From JBBSDP01 sp038240605 (GTDB lineage: Bacteria; Planctomycetota; Phycisphaerae; Tepidisphaerales; Tepidisphaeraceae), in assembly GCA_038240605.1 (NCBI GenBank), contig JBBSDP010000021.1, positions 13,031 through 77,030 on the forward strand: DNA of 64,000 nt. The letters run 5' to 3'. Under the pieces are notes generated by a model. That model was not told the origin of the DNA. It did not search any database and was given only the letters and a program-made list of their open reading frames with translations. Shown here in pieces: positions 28,816-37,683 of the stretch. Each line of letters begins with the position of its first letter. The first letter of the stretch is position 1. A program made the translations under genes and the position numbers.

Positions 28816-30156
28816 TCAGAATTGTCCGTCCTTGCCGCTTACCCCCTGGCGCCAATTGAGGCCGAGCAGGTCCTCTTTGGAAGCGACGATGGGTATCCAG
28901 GTCGGCTTCGGGACAGTGCTTCGTATGCTGTTCCACTCAATTGTCGTTTCACCTTTTCCGTACAAAGTATGAATGCACGATCCGGGCGGATTCGCCCTGC
29001 CGGTGTCAACCAGGGCGTTACCCCGGATCGAGTGGTTCGAACCCTCCGCATAGATGCCGATATCATGGCAATTGATGAGCGCGTTGCGTTCGCACGAGCT
29101 TCGGACGCCAGACAGAGCGATAGCAATTGCAGTACAGTCTTCAATCCGATTCTGGCTGATTGTTTCATCTGCTTGAGTCGCGTCTACCTCGACGATCCCC
29201 GACGCACATCCGGTGATGGAGTTCTGGGAAATTACAATTCCATGAGGATTCCGTTGTCCGACGATCTTCACGCCGGTGACGTTGCAGGACGAAATAGTAT
29301 TGCGACGGATTTCAATATCGTGATTCGCCCCGTTCGCGTCGTCAGGATTGGACTCGATGTCAATTCCGCTTTCCGGGCTGGTTCCCCTGGCATTGCGGAT
29401 CATGCTGTCCTGAATCGTCACATGATTTGCCTGGATAATCGAGACGCAGTTACGAAAGGCGCCATCAATCGTGCACCCACGTACCGTTCCGTCGCGGCAT
29501 GCAGTAGACGGGTCGGGAGGCTTCCAGGCCGATAAGTACAGTCCATCGCAAACTGCGTCCGTGATCTGAAGGCCCTCAACGACAAAATTACTACACCCGC
29601 AGAGGATCAGCGAGTGCGACGTTTCGCGACGGCCGCGCACCCGCGCATTGGCGTCAATGGAAAGGCCAGACACGCTAAAATTGCCACAGTTGGTGATGAT
29701 GATGACGTGCCCGCCGCCTTCCCGGATGCGATAGGTCCCGAGCGGTCGGATCGTGGCGCCCTTTCCTTCGATCTGAAAATCAGCCAGCCCGTTCAGAGCG
29801 ATCGGGCCACTCGTACGGTAGACGCCGGGAGGAAAGGAAAGCACGCCGCCGTGCGCGAAGGCGATGGCTTTAATGGCCCGTTGAATCGCGCCGGCATCAT
29901 CCATTACGCCGTTGCCGGCGGCGCCAAACGTTTTCACGTCAAATCGCGGTCCCCGCGCCGGCCTCGATGACGCCGGAACTGTGCTGGATTCGCCCGCCAG
30001 CGCAACCGTCTGTGGAAGTTCTGGAGGAAGAGGCCGATCGGGCCGAGGCTCCGAACTGATCGTGCGGGTTCCGCCGTATTGAATGTAGGCAATGACGCAC
30101 GCGACCAACACGAATAAGGTCGCGAATCCCAGCAGTTGAAGAGGGCGCAATTTCAA
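28816..30156 (-). CDS. Membrane-anchored or secreted right-handed beta-helix protein, paralogue of 4761-6461
   Basis: AGGAG lies 7 nt before a TTG at 30156, the preferred start; another TTG two codons upstream is less well spaced. Residues about 8-28 (LQLLGFATLFVLVACVIAYI) form one hydrophobic helix, an uncleaved anchor or signal. A Pro-rich linker (about 30-68) leads to the Pectate_lyase_3-like beta-helix beginning FDVKTFGAAGNGVMDDAGAIQ. Coils with N-T-I-S and N-S-I-T-G repeats continue to the end. It shares with the first beta-helix protein the segments ARGTSPESGIDIESN (NVRGTSPGSGIDVESN there) and TWIPIV. It may be a lyase, epimerase or binding protein for the polysaccharide. Confidence 0.78.
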   Translation of the reverse strand: MKLRPLQLLGFATLFVLVACVIAYIQYGGTRTISSEPRPDRPLPPELPQTVALAGESSTVPASSRPARGPRFDVKTFGAAGNGVMDDAGAIQRAIKAIAFAHGGVLSFPPGVYRTSGPIALNGLADFQIEGKGATIRPLGTYRIREGGGHVIIITNCGNFSVSGLSIDANARVRGRRETSHSLILCGCSNFVVEGLQITDAVCDGLYLSAWKPPDPSTACRDGTVRGCTIDGAFRNCVSIIQANHVTIQDSMIRNARGTSPESGIDIESNPDDANGANHDIEIRRNTISSCNVTGVKIVGQRNPHGIVISQNSITGCASGIVEVDATQADETISQNRIEDCTAIAIALSGVRSSCERNALINCHDIGIYAEGSNHSIRGNALVDTGRANPPGSCIHTLYGKGETTIEWNSIRSTVPKPTWIPIVASKEDLLGLNWRQGVSGKDGQF

Positions 30157-30288
30157 ATCCAAGCTCCTGTGCCGCCCGTGTCAGTAACCGACAGCCAGCC
30201 GATGATCCGGGGCCTGGACGTCCAGCGACCGGGAGACGGAATGTCCGGCTTCTCGAATCTCAGGTCAAGACACGGCTCCATTCGGCAA

Positions 30289-30309
30289 ATTATAGGAAGG
30301 CGGTATAAT
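30289..30309. promoter_or_regulatory. Back-to-back divergent TATAAT boxes
   Basis: ATTATA at 30289-30294 (TATAAT on the minus strand) and TATAAT at 30304-30309 on the plus strand form an inverted pair separated by 9 nt in the 269-bp gap between the beta-helix gene and the aminotransferase gene. Neither has a good -35 box, so activator dependence is possible. Confidence 0.4.
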
Positions 30310-30425
30310 CGAGCGCTGTAAAAAACGGGCCGCTCGGCTCGCGACGACATCGGTATTCGACGGGCTGGGCGCTCATTTTCGAATTCGGGCGTTTGTCGCC
30401 CCGGCGGGTGCGAGAAAGAAGAGGC

Positions 30426-31610
30426 ATGTCAGACCAATCCTCAATCGACATCGAGCGCATCGTTCTCGCGGTTCGGCGGGCGACGGGTGCTTCCAACTCG
30501 CCCGTTCTTCTCCATGCGCCGCTATTCGCGGGCAATGAAATGTCTTATGTGAAACGTTGCATCGATACCGGCTGGGTTTCCTCCGCGGGGACGTATGTGA
30601 CCGAATTCGAACGGAAACTGGAAGCGTTCACCGGCGCGCGACATGCCATTGCGGTGATGAATGGAACCGCGGCCCTGCATGTCGCGCTACTCCTGGCGGG
30701 CGTGGAACGGGGTGATGAAGTGTTGATGCCGTCGCTCACATTTGTGGCAACGGCGAACGCCTCATCGTTCTGCGGCGCAATTCCCCATTTCTGCGACGTA
30801 AGCCTTCGAACGCTTGGCCTGGATCCACTCGCCCTGTCCGCTCATCTCGATCGAACCGCCGAATTGCGGCCTGCGGGGTGCTTCAACCACCACTCCGGCC
30901 GCCGCATCGCGGCAATTGTTCCCATGCACACGTTCGGTCATTGCGTGGAGATGAATGAGGTCTTACAGCTCGCGGACAAATGGCAAATACCCGTAGTGGA
31001 AGATGCGGCTGAATCATTGGGATCCTACTATGGCGGCATCCATACGGGAACAATTGGAAAGTTGGGCGTGCTTAGCTTTAATGGAAATAAGACCATCACA
31101 ACCGGGGGCGGCGGCGCGATTCTAACGAATGACGATTCGCTCGCTCGCCGGGCGAAGCACATCACCACAACCGCGAAAGTGAATCATCCCTGGGAATACA
31201 GCCATGACGAAGTTGGCTTCAACTATCGCATGCCGAATATCAATGCCGCGCTCGGATGCGCGCAACTGGAACAACTCGGCAGCTTCATCGAACGCAAGCG
31301 GACGCTCGCCGGGCGGTATTTTGAATGCTTCGAGGGAGTGAACGGAATTGCGGTGTTCAGGGAGCCGGCGGGCACGCGGAGCAATTATTGGCTCAATACG
31401 CTCATGTTGTCCGTCCCAAGCATCGAGGCGCGAAACCAATTGCTGACTGCCTTAGAGGACGCGAAGCTCCAGTCGCGGCCGATCTGGCGCCCGATGCATC
31501 AATTGCCGATGTATGCGACATGCCCTCGAATGGAGTTGAAGACTACCGAAGACCTGGCCTGCCGCGTGGTGAATGTTCCCAGTAGTGCCAGTCTGGTCTC
31601 AAGTGTGTAA
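30426..31610 (+). CDS. LegC-type DegT/DnrJ/EryC1 aminotransferase
   Basis: The ATG at 30426 follows AGAAGAGG; the product is 394 aa. PLFAGNEMSYVKRCIDTGWVSSAG near the start and the later PMHTFGHCVEM are typical of LegC/PglE-like sugar aminotransferases. PLP contacts are visible: the Lys in SFNGNKTITTGGGGA is the Schiff-base residue and the Asp in VVEDAAESLGS binds the pyridine nitrogen. It should convert a UDP-4-keto-6-deoxy-HexNAc, made by an SDR such as that at 35052-36263, to the 4-amino sugar. The next gene starts 22 bp later and carries the matching acetyltransferase domain. Confidence 0.88.
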   Translation: MSDQSSIDIERIVLAVRRATGASNSPVLLHAPLFAGNEMSYVKRCIDTGWVSSAGTYVTEFERKLEAFTGARHAIAVMNGTAALHVALLLAGVERGDEVLMPSLTFVATANASSFCGAIPHFCDVSLRTLGLDPLALSAHLDRTAELRPAGCFNHHSGRRIAAIVPMHTFGHCVEMNEVLQLADKWQIPVVEDAAESLGSYYGGIHTGTIGKLGVLSFNGNKTITTGGGGAILTNDDSLARRAKHITTTAKVNHPWEYSHDEVGFNYRMPNINAALGCAQLEQLGSFIERKRTLAGRYFECFEGVNGIAVFREPAGTRSNYWLNTLMLSVPSIEARNQLLTALEDAKLQSRPIWRPMHQLPMYATCPRMELKTTEDLACRVVNVPSSASLVSSV

Positions 31611-31632
31611 TATGATGCATGCGAGGTCTTAA

Positions 31633-33360
31633 ATGGGAAATGTGAGCGTCGAAAGCAACTCATGCGAGGTGCCGTTTGTGTTAATCGGCGCCGGCGGTCA
31701 CGCCAAGGTCCTCCTGGATCTCATAGAACTGATTGGTGGGAAAGTCCTGTTTGTCACCGACAGGAATTCTCGATGGCATGGACATCAGATCGGCTCCACG
31801 CAGATCCGCGGCTTCGACGACTTAATTTATGATTTGAACCCAGCCAACGTGAGGCTGATCAATGCGGTTGGATCCATCGGCCCTCCCGTTTCGCGCCGAG
31901 CAGTTTACCAACGGTTCAGTGAGCAGGGCTATATCTTTCAGACGCTCATTCACCCTTCCGCCGTAGTATCTTCCGCCGCTCAGATCGAGGCCGGGGCGCA
32001 GATCATGGCGGGCGCTGTCGTTCAAACGGGCAGTCGCGTCCATGCGAATGCCCTGGTGAATACCCGGGCATCCGTCGATCATGATTGCGTGATCGGGCCA
32101 CATGCGCATGTGGGACCCGGTGTCACGCTCAGTGGCGACGTTCACGTAGGCGAAACGGCTCATGTCGGGACCGGCGCGACGGTGATCCAGGGCATCCGGA
32201 TTGGCCGGGAGGCGATGATTGGCGCCGGGGCCGTCGTGATTCGTAACGTTGCGGAGAACCAATGTGTTGTGGGGGTGCCCGCAAAGCAGTTGCGAGCATC
32301 TGCGTATGTAAATGACACCCAGCGGGGTGACGGCCAGGACGCGGAAACGTTCACGATCATGATGTCCGCGGCGGGACGCCGGGTCGCGTTGCTTCAGTTG
32401 TTGCGCGAATCCATCCGGCAATTGGGTCTTAAGCCGCGTCTGGTGGCCACCGACGTAACCCGTAACAGTGCGGCGTTACACCTCAGCGACGTGTCGCGCA
32501 TCGTGCGTCGATACAGCGATCCCAGGTGTCTCGATGAGCTACTGGAGATCTGTCGTGAATACAGTGTCAAATTGATCGTCCCGACGATTGATCCGGAACT
32601 TTCCTTCTACGCGGAGCACCGCCAACGATTCGAAGCCGAGGGCACCCGGGTCATGATCTCTTCGCCCCAGGCAGTTCGCATGTGTAACGACAAGAGGTCG
32701 ACGCATCGGTGGCTGATCGATCAAGGATTCCCGACCGTGCGGCAGATTGATGCGAAGGACCTCCTGGCGAATTCCAGGGATTGGATTTTTCCAGTGTTTG
32801 CCAAGCCGGTGGCGGGTAGTTCATCGATCGGAGCGAGGGTCGTTCATGGGCTGGAGGAGCTTAGGCTGGTGACAGGGATTGATGATTACATCGTCCAGGA
32901 AATTGCCCCCGGAATGGAATATACCGTCGATGTCTTCCTGGATGCCGAGGGTCACTGCCATTGCGCCGTGCCGCGACTGCGGATCGAAACCCGTGGCGGC
33001 GAGGTCTCCAAAGGGATGACGTTTCGAAGCAGCGCAATCGAAAGTCTGGCGTCACGTGTAGCCGAGGCGATGGACGGAGCCAGGGGGGTCGTCAATATAC
33101 AGATTTTTTATGACGCATCGACCGGGCATCTCAACGTCATCGAAATCAATCCACGTTTCGGCGGTGGTTATCCCCTCACGCATCGGGCAGGCGCCGAAAT
33201 GGCTCGATGGGTGGTCGAAGAGGTGTTAGGACGCCCATCGACTGCCGCGCGAGACAGTTGGAAAGACTCGCTGGTGATGCTGAGATACGACGAAGCTTAC
33301 TTTACCGACTCCAAAAATACCGATTTACCCGTCTTGGCCGGCAAGAGTACTACGCGATGA
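31633..33360 (+). CDS. NeuD/PglD-like acetyltransferase fused to an ATP-grasp ligase
   Basis: The 575-aa product has two parts. Residues about 12-225 are NeuD/PglD-like: nucleotide-binding FVLIGAGGHAKVLLDLIE, then hexapeptide coils (AQIEAGAQIMAGAVV to GREAMIGAGAVVIRNV) ending in VVGVPAKQLR, with a candidate catalytic His in SVDHDCVIGPHAHVG. Residues about 235-575 are an ATP-grasp enzyme of the carbamoyl-phosphate-synthase-like type: MMSAAGRRVALLQLL, FAKPVAGSSSIGARVV, IVQEIAPGMEYTVDVFLD and the metal site VIEINPRFGGGYPL. There is no stop or frameshift at the join. The first half would N-acetylate a UDP-4-amino sugar; the second could ligate a carboxylate to an amine. The combined role is unproven. 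Confidence 0.85.
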   Translation: MGNVSVESNSCEVPFVLIGAGGHAKVLLDLIELIGGKVLFVTDRNSRWHGHQIGSTQIRGFDDLIYDLNPANVRLINAVGSIGPPVSRRAVYQRFSEQGYIFQTLIHPSAVVSSAAQIEAGAQIMAGAVVQTGSRVHANALVNTRASVDHDCVIGPHAHVGPGVTLSGDVHVGETAHVGTGATVIQGIRIGREAMIGAGAVVIRNVAENQCVVGVPAKQLRASAYVNDTQRGDGQDAETFTIMMSAAGRRVALLQLLRESIRQLGLKPRLVATDVTRNSAALHLSDVSRIVRRYSDPRCLDELLEICREYSVKLIVPTIDPELSFYAEHRQRFEAEGTRVMISSPQAVRMCNDKRSTHRWLIDQGFPTVRQIDAKDLLANSRDWIFPVFAKPVAGSSSIGARVVHGLEELRLVTGIDDYIVQEIAPGMEYTVDVFLDAEGHCHCAVPRLRIETRGGEVSKGMTFRSSAIESLASRVAEAMDGARGVVNIQIFYDASTGHLNVIEINPRFGGGYPLTHRAGAEMARWVVEEVLGRPSTAARDSWKDSLVMLRYDEAYFTDSKNTDLPVLAGKSTTR

Positions 33361-33377
33361 TCGACCCGCCCGCGCGA

Positions 33378-34709
33378 TCAAGCCTTCACGACGTGCTTTC
33401 GCGGCCCGGTCACGTTCGCCATGGCATTGCGCGTGTCAATGATGAGCTTCGCATTGTCGGCGATGAGCTGCCAATCAAAAGCGTGGTGATCGGTAGCGAT
33501 CAGAACACAGTCGTACTCTGAAAGGGTTTTCGCGGAGAGCGCTACGCTTCGCATGGTGGGGATGTCCGGATAATGTCGCATGCCATGGGTCTCGGGAACA
33601 TGCGGGTCGCTGTAATTCACTTCAGCCCCGAGCTTCCGTAGCTGTTGGATGAGATGGAAACTGGGGCTTTCGCGGACGTCGTCGACATCCTTCTTGTAGG
33701 CGAGCCCCAGCACCAGCACCCGAGCCCCATGAACGGCCTTACCGCGGTCATTCAGGGCGCTGGCGAGACGTTCGATGACGTACCGCGGCATCAGGTGGTT
33801 CACTTCGCCGGCCAGCTCGATGAAACGCGTGGTCAGTCCGATCTCACGCGCTTTCCAGGTAAGGTAATAGGGATCGATGGGGATGCAGTGCCCGCCGAGT
33901 CCCGGCCCAGGATAAAAGGGCTGGAAGCCGAACGGCTTGGTCTTGGCGGCGTCGATCACTTCCCAAACGTCGATGTTCATCTTCGTCAGGATGATCTTCA
34001 TCTCGTTGACGAGCGCGATGTTCACGGAGCGGTAGACGTTTTCCAGGATCTTGGCCGCTTCGGCAACTTCAGCGGAGCTGACGCACACCACCTGCTTGAT
34101 CGCCCGGCCGTACATCTCCGTGGCGAGTTCGCCCGAGATGCGATCGATGCCGCCCACGAGCTTGGGGATGGTTTGCGTGTTGAAATCCTTGCGACCTGGA
34201 TCCTCGCGTTCGGGGGAGAAAGCCACGAAAAAATCCCGGCCGCATTTACCTCCTTTGGCCTCAAGGAGCGGGAGGACCACGTCGCGCGTCGTCGTCGGAT
34301 AGGTCGTCGACTCCAGCACGACCAGCTGCCCCGTGCGCAGGGTCCTGGCAATCGCGTCCGTGGTGTTTTCGATATAGCTCAGGTCAGGATCGAGGTGCTT
34401 TCCCAGCGGGGTGGGAACACAGATAATGATGGCGTCGGCCTCTCCCAAGCGTGCCATGTCCGCGGTGGCCGTAAAGCGGCCGTCGGCAACCATCTCCCGC
34501 ACGAAGTCTTCACCGAAGTGCTTGAGGTAATTATCCCCGGCGTTGAGTATTTCCACCTTCTGGTTATCGACGTCAAAACCAATGACGCGGAGCCCCGCAC
34601 TCCAGAAAGCTTTGGCAAGCGGCAGGCCCACATAGCCTAAACCAATGATCCCAATCTTCAGGTTGTCGTGCGCAAGTTTTGATCGAAAATCCTCGACGAC
34701 CTCATTCAT
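33378..34709 (-). CDS. UDP-HexNAc 6-dehydrogenase, WbpA/WecC-like
   Basis: CGGAG sits about 7 nt before the ATG at 34709; the product is 443 aa, normal for the family. NAD-binding IGIIGLGYVGLPLAKAF is at residues 19-35. The catalytic Cys is in GLGGHCIPIDPYYLTWKA and the oxyanion Lys in NEMKIILTKMNIDVWEV. The C-terminal UDP-binding domain has VLVLGLAYKKDVDDVRESPS. It oxidises UDP-GlcNAc or UDP-GalNAc twice to the uronic acid. WbpA/TviB-type identity is favoured over UDP-glucose dehydrogenase by the overall motif pattern. Its start faces a divergent region shared with the dehydratase-like gene. Confidence 0.9.
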   Translation of the reverse strand: MNEVVEDFRSKLAHDNLKIGIIGLGYVGLPLAKAFWSAGLRVIGFDVDNQKVEILNAGDNYLKHFGEDFVREMVADGRFTATADMARLGEADAIIICVPTPLGKHLDPDLSYIENTTDAIARTLRTGQLVVLESTTYPTTTRDVVLPLLEAKGGKCGRDFFVAFSPEREDPGRKDFNTQTIPKLVGGIDRISGELATEMYGRAIKQVVCVSSAEVAEAAKILENVYRSVNIALVNEMKIILTKMNIDVWEVIDAAKTKPFGFQPFYPGPGLGGHCIPIDPYYLTWKAREIGLTTRFIELAGEVNHLMPRYVIERLASALNDRGKAVHGARVLVLGLAYKKDVDDVRESPSFHLIQQLRKLGAEVNYSDPHVPETHGMRHYPDIPTMRSVALSAKTLSEYDCVLIATDHHAFDWQLIADNAKLIIDTRNAMANVTGPRKHVVKA

Positions 34710-34889
34710 GTCAAACTCCGATTGGTTCCGTCCACCTTCCGGAGAGAATAGAGTGGACCACCACGAGCGGCAAGTGGCTTGGATTGGGCCGTAAGATACA
34801 ATGCGTGTTGAGTGCGTCAACGTCTTTGATGCGCGCTCGCGCGGGGACGTCGCGGCTGCGTGCCCCTTTACGCGGCCGAATGCATTTCT

Positions 34890-34915
34890 CCCTCTCCCAG
34901 AGTACTGGGAGAGGG
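34890..34915. repeat. 11-bp REP-like hairpin
   Basis: CCCTCTCCCAG and CTGGGAGAGGG are perfect inverted arms around an AGTA loop. It lies between divergent promoters and is not followed by a T tract, so a dispersed palindromic repeat is more likely than a terminator. Confidence 0.8.
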
Positions 34916-35051
34916 GGGCAAAAGCTCCGCCGCTGAAACTGTCCGTACTCGGACGTCGATTCCGTTTCCATCCTCGATTTCATTTTGCAAAAGACCGTAT
35001 ACAATGACCGCCCCGAAAGTCGCGGCCTGGGCATCGTTCGCCGGAGAGGAT

Positions 35052-36263
35052 ATGGCAGTACCCGTCGTCCAGAAGAACTCGATGCTTGCGCTGATCGGTC
35101 GCGACCAGCCACTGTTCACATCCGATCTGGCTCAATACGGCAAATCGCTGGAAGACCTCGTCGGGAAGGGTCGATTTCTCGTGGTCGGCGGCGCTGGCTC
35201 GATCGGGGCGGCGGTGGTCCGCGAGCTGTTTCGCCGTCGGCCCAAGGTGCTGCATGTGGTCGACATTTCCGAAAACAACCTGGCGGAGGTCGTTCGCGAT
35301 ATTCGCAGTTCGATGGGATACATTGAGGGAGACTTCCGAACATTCGCAATCGATTCTGGTTCTCCGGAGTTTGATGCGATGCTCGCCCAGCACGGGCCGT
35401 ACGATTACATACTCAATTTCTCCGCATTGAAGCACGTCCGCAGTGAGAAGGATCCGTTCACGCTGATGCGCATGGTCCGCGTTAACATTTTGAATACCGA
35501 TCGGGCGCTGCGGTACGCCGCAGGCTCGGGGGTGACGAAGTATTTCTGTGTTTCCACCGACAAGGCGTCACATCCCGTGAACATGATGGGCGCCTCCAAG
35601 CGAATTATGGAGATGTTCCTGATGCGCTGGGAGGACAGGGTTTCCGTCTCCACCGCGCGCTTTGCCAACGTGGCCTTTTCCGATGGCTCGCTCCCTCACT
35701 CCTGGACGCTTCGCATCGCAAAGCGACAACCCCTGGCCGCTCCCAACGACGTTCGCCGTTATTTTGTGACTGACAGCGAAGGGGCGATTCTCTGCCTGAT
35801 GTCGACCTTTTTCGGCAACAACCGCGACATCTTTTTTCCTAAGCTTTCCGCCGATGTTCACCTGACGAAATTCTCGGATATCGCCCGGCGTTACCTGGAA
35901 TCGATTGGCTACGAGGCGTTCGCATGTGAGTCAGAAGAAGAGGCACGCGGCCGGCTTGATGAACTGGTTCCGCAAGGCAAATGGCCATGTTACTTTTTCG
36001 AGAGTGACACGACCGGGGAGAAGGACGTCGAGGAATTTTACATGGAGGGGGAATCGATAGACTGGGGCCGGTTCAACGACATCGGTGTTGTCACGAACAC
36101 GCTCCGTTCGGATGCCCAGACGCTGGCGCACTTTGAACAGACGATCGCACGCATGCTGGAGTCAAAGGAATGGACAAAGGCAGATCTGGTACAACTCTTC
36201 AATCAGACGCTGAGCCGGTTCTCGCACAAGGAAACGTTCAAGTACCTCGACGACCGCATGTGA
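35052..36263 (+). CDS. Polysaccharide-biosynthesis SDR, UDP-GlcNAc 4,6-dehydratase-like
   Basis: The ATG at 35052 follows GGAGAGGAT; an ATG at 35004 is an alternative. The 403-aa product has NAD-binding FLVVGGAGSIGAAVVREL, then LNFSALKHVRSEKDPF, the active-site STDKA and NMMGASKRIME, in which Met takes the place of the usual Tyr as in FlaA1/CapD enzymes. No membrane domain is present, so it is the short soluble type. It would dehydrate a UDP-HexNAc to the 4-keto-6-deoxy sugar used by the LegC-like aminotransferase. The last codons overlap the next gene. Confidence 0.82.
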   Translation: MAVPVVQKNSMLALIGRDQPLFTSDLAQYGKSLEDLVGKGRFLVVGGAGSIGAAVVRELFRRRPKVLHVVDISENNLAEVVRDIRSSMGYIEGDFRTFAIDSGSPEFDAMLAQHGPYDYILNFSALKHVRSEKDPFTLMRMVRVNILNTDRALRYAAGSGVTKYFCVSTDKASHPVNMMGASKRIMEMFLMRWEDRVSVSTARFANVAFSDGSLPHSWTLRIAKRQPLAAPNDVRRYFVTDSEGAILCLMSTFFGNNRDIFFPKLSADVHLTKFSDIARRYLESIGYEAFACESEEEARGRLDELVPQGKWPCYFFESDTTGEKDVEEFYMEGESIDWGRFNDIGVVTNTLRSDAQTLAHFEQTIARMLESKEWTKADLVQLFNQTLSRFSHKETFKYLDDRM

Positions 36264-36922
36264 TCAATCGCCTGTTCGACCTGGTTCTTTCAAGCTTACT
36301 GCTAATCGCATTTGCCGTTCCTTTGCTGGTGGTCATGATTGTCCTGCGATTGACCGGCGAAGGAGAGGTCTGGTTCAATCAAAATCGCGTCGGATACAAA
36401 GGGAAGACGTTCGGATGTTTCAAGTTCGCCACGATGCGAAAAGACAGCGAGGTCACAGGCAATAAAGATATTACGCTTCGTAACGACCCGCGCGTGCTTC
36501 CCGTGGGTCGATTCTTGAGGAAGGGGAAGATCAACGAGCTTCCACAGCTCATCAACATCCTGATCGGCGACATGAGTTTCGTCGGCTGGCGGCCGCTCAT
36601 GCCCAAGAGCTTCGCCTATTATCCACAGCACATCCGCGAGCAAATCATCAATGGAAAGCCCGGCCTGACCGGTATCGGTTCCATCGTGTTTCGCGACGAA
36701 GAGGCGATTACCGCCCGCGCTGACAAGCCGCCGGAGCGGGTCTACATCGAAGATATTGCGCCGTACAAGGGAGAACTGGAGCTGTGGTACCAGCGCAACC
36801 AGAGTCTCCTGCTCGACCTGAAGATCCTGTTTTTCACGGCCTGGGTCGTCATTCAACCGAAGAGTCGCCTGCACGAGAAGTGGCTTCGCGGATTACCTCC
36901 CCGTCCGGACAATCTCGGTTGA
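36260..36922 (+). CDS. PglC/WcaJ-type phosphoglycosyl transferase
   Basis: A GTG at 36260 overlaps the previous stop as GTGA and gives a 220-aa protein starting MINRLFDLVLSSLLLIAF; the open frame further upstream lies inside the dehydratase gene. It has one N-terminal re-entrant hydrophobic helix, then the catalytic Asp-Glu dyad in FKFATMRKDSE, and the conserved GKINELPQLINILIGDMSFVGWRP. This small monotopic form, without the extra WbaP/WcaJ N-terminal domains, matches PglC. It moves phospho-sugar from a UDP-sugar to polyprenyl phosphate and so primes the glycan. Coupling to the dehydratase supports a UDP-bacillosamine-like donor. Confidence 0.9.
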   Translation: MINRLFDLVLSSLLLIAFAVPLLVVMIVLRLTGEGEVWFNQNRVGYKGKTFGCFKFATMRKDSEVTGNKDITLRNDPRVLPVGRFLRKGKINELPQLINILIGDMSFVGWRPLMPKSFAYYPQHIREQIINGKPGLTGIGSIVFRDEEAITARADKPPERVYIEDIAPYKGELELWYQRNQSLLLDLKILFFTAWVVIQPKSRLHEKWLRGLPPRPDNLG

Positions 36923-37632
36923 TGCCGATCGATATGTCACGAGCCAACCACGCGACAGATGATGCCACATCAGACCCGCCCGGGCCGAAGGTGTTGAGCG
37001 GCTGGGCGCGCGAGCTGTACGTCGACGGGCCGCTGTTCCGCCGGAAGATGCAGCATTACCGGCCGATGATTTGCCCATTCCACCGGCTGCTGCCGCACGT
37101 GCCTGTTGGCGCTTCCATCCTGGATGTAGGCTCAGGGAGCGGCCTGTTCCTCGCGCTGCTGGCGAAGTCGGGCCGACGGGTGCACGGCGTCGGATTCGAC
37201 GTTTCGTCTGACGCGATCAACCTGGCTGTGGGAATGGCCGAGCGGATCGCGAATCAGGCGCCGGACTCGTCTCTTCAGTTTGCACAACTTGACGTCAATG
37301 CCGCGTGGCCCGCCGGGCCGTTTGACGTGGTCAGCATCATCGACGTCATGCATCACGTCCCACCCGTCCATCAGCGTGCGTTGATCGCCACCGCCGCCGT
37401 GCACGTCGCGCCCGGCGGCACCCTGCTCTACAAGGACATGTGCCGGCGGCCACGATGGCGCGCCGTCGCCAATCGCGCTCACGATCTGGCCCTGGCGCGG
37501 CAGTGGATCCATTACGCCCCGATCGATCGTGTCGAATCCTGGGCAAGGGATGAAGGACTGGAATTAACCTGTGCCGAGACGATCAACCTGCTCTGGTATG
37601 GACACGAGCTTCGCGTCTTCCAACGGCGATGA
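36922..37632 (+). CDS. SAM-dependent methyltransferase
   Basis: The ATG shares one base with the preceding stop (TGATG), which indicates translational coupling to the phosphoglycosyl transferase. The 236-aa product contains SILDVGSGSGLFLALLAKSG, GVGFDVSSDAI and FDVVSIIDVMHHVP, the methyltransferase core of the Methyltransf_25/11 group. It is the last gene of the glycan locus before a tRNA gene. The likely acceptor is a sugar hydroxyl or a lipid-linked intermediate. The position-specific role is unknown. Confidence 0.85.
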   Translation: MPIDMSRANHATDDATSDPPGPKVLSGWARELYVDGPLFRRKMQHYRPMICPFHRLLPHVPVGASILDVGSGSGLFLALLAKSGRRVHGVGFDVSSDAINLAVGMAERIANQAPDSSLQFAQLDVNAAWPAGPFDVVSIIDVMHHVPPVHQRALIATAAVHVAPGGTLLYKDMCRRPRWRAVANRAHDLALARQWIHYAPIDRVESWARDEGLELTCAETINLLWYGHELRVFQRR

Positions 37633-37683
37633 TCGCGCCGGCGATATTCCTAGCGACCGCCCCGCAATACTGCGATTTGGAAC

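Noticed and set aside
33645..34640. Plus-strand frame of 331 codons opposite the 6-dehydrogenase
   Set aside because: Shadow of a well-conserved gene; no ribosome-binding site.
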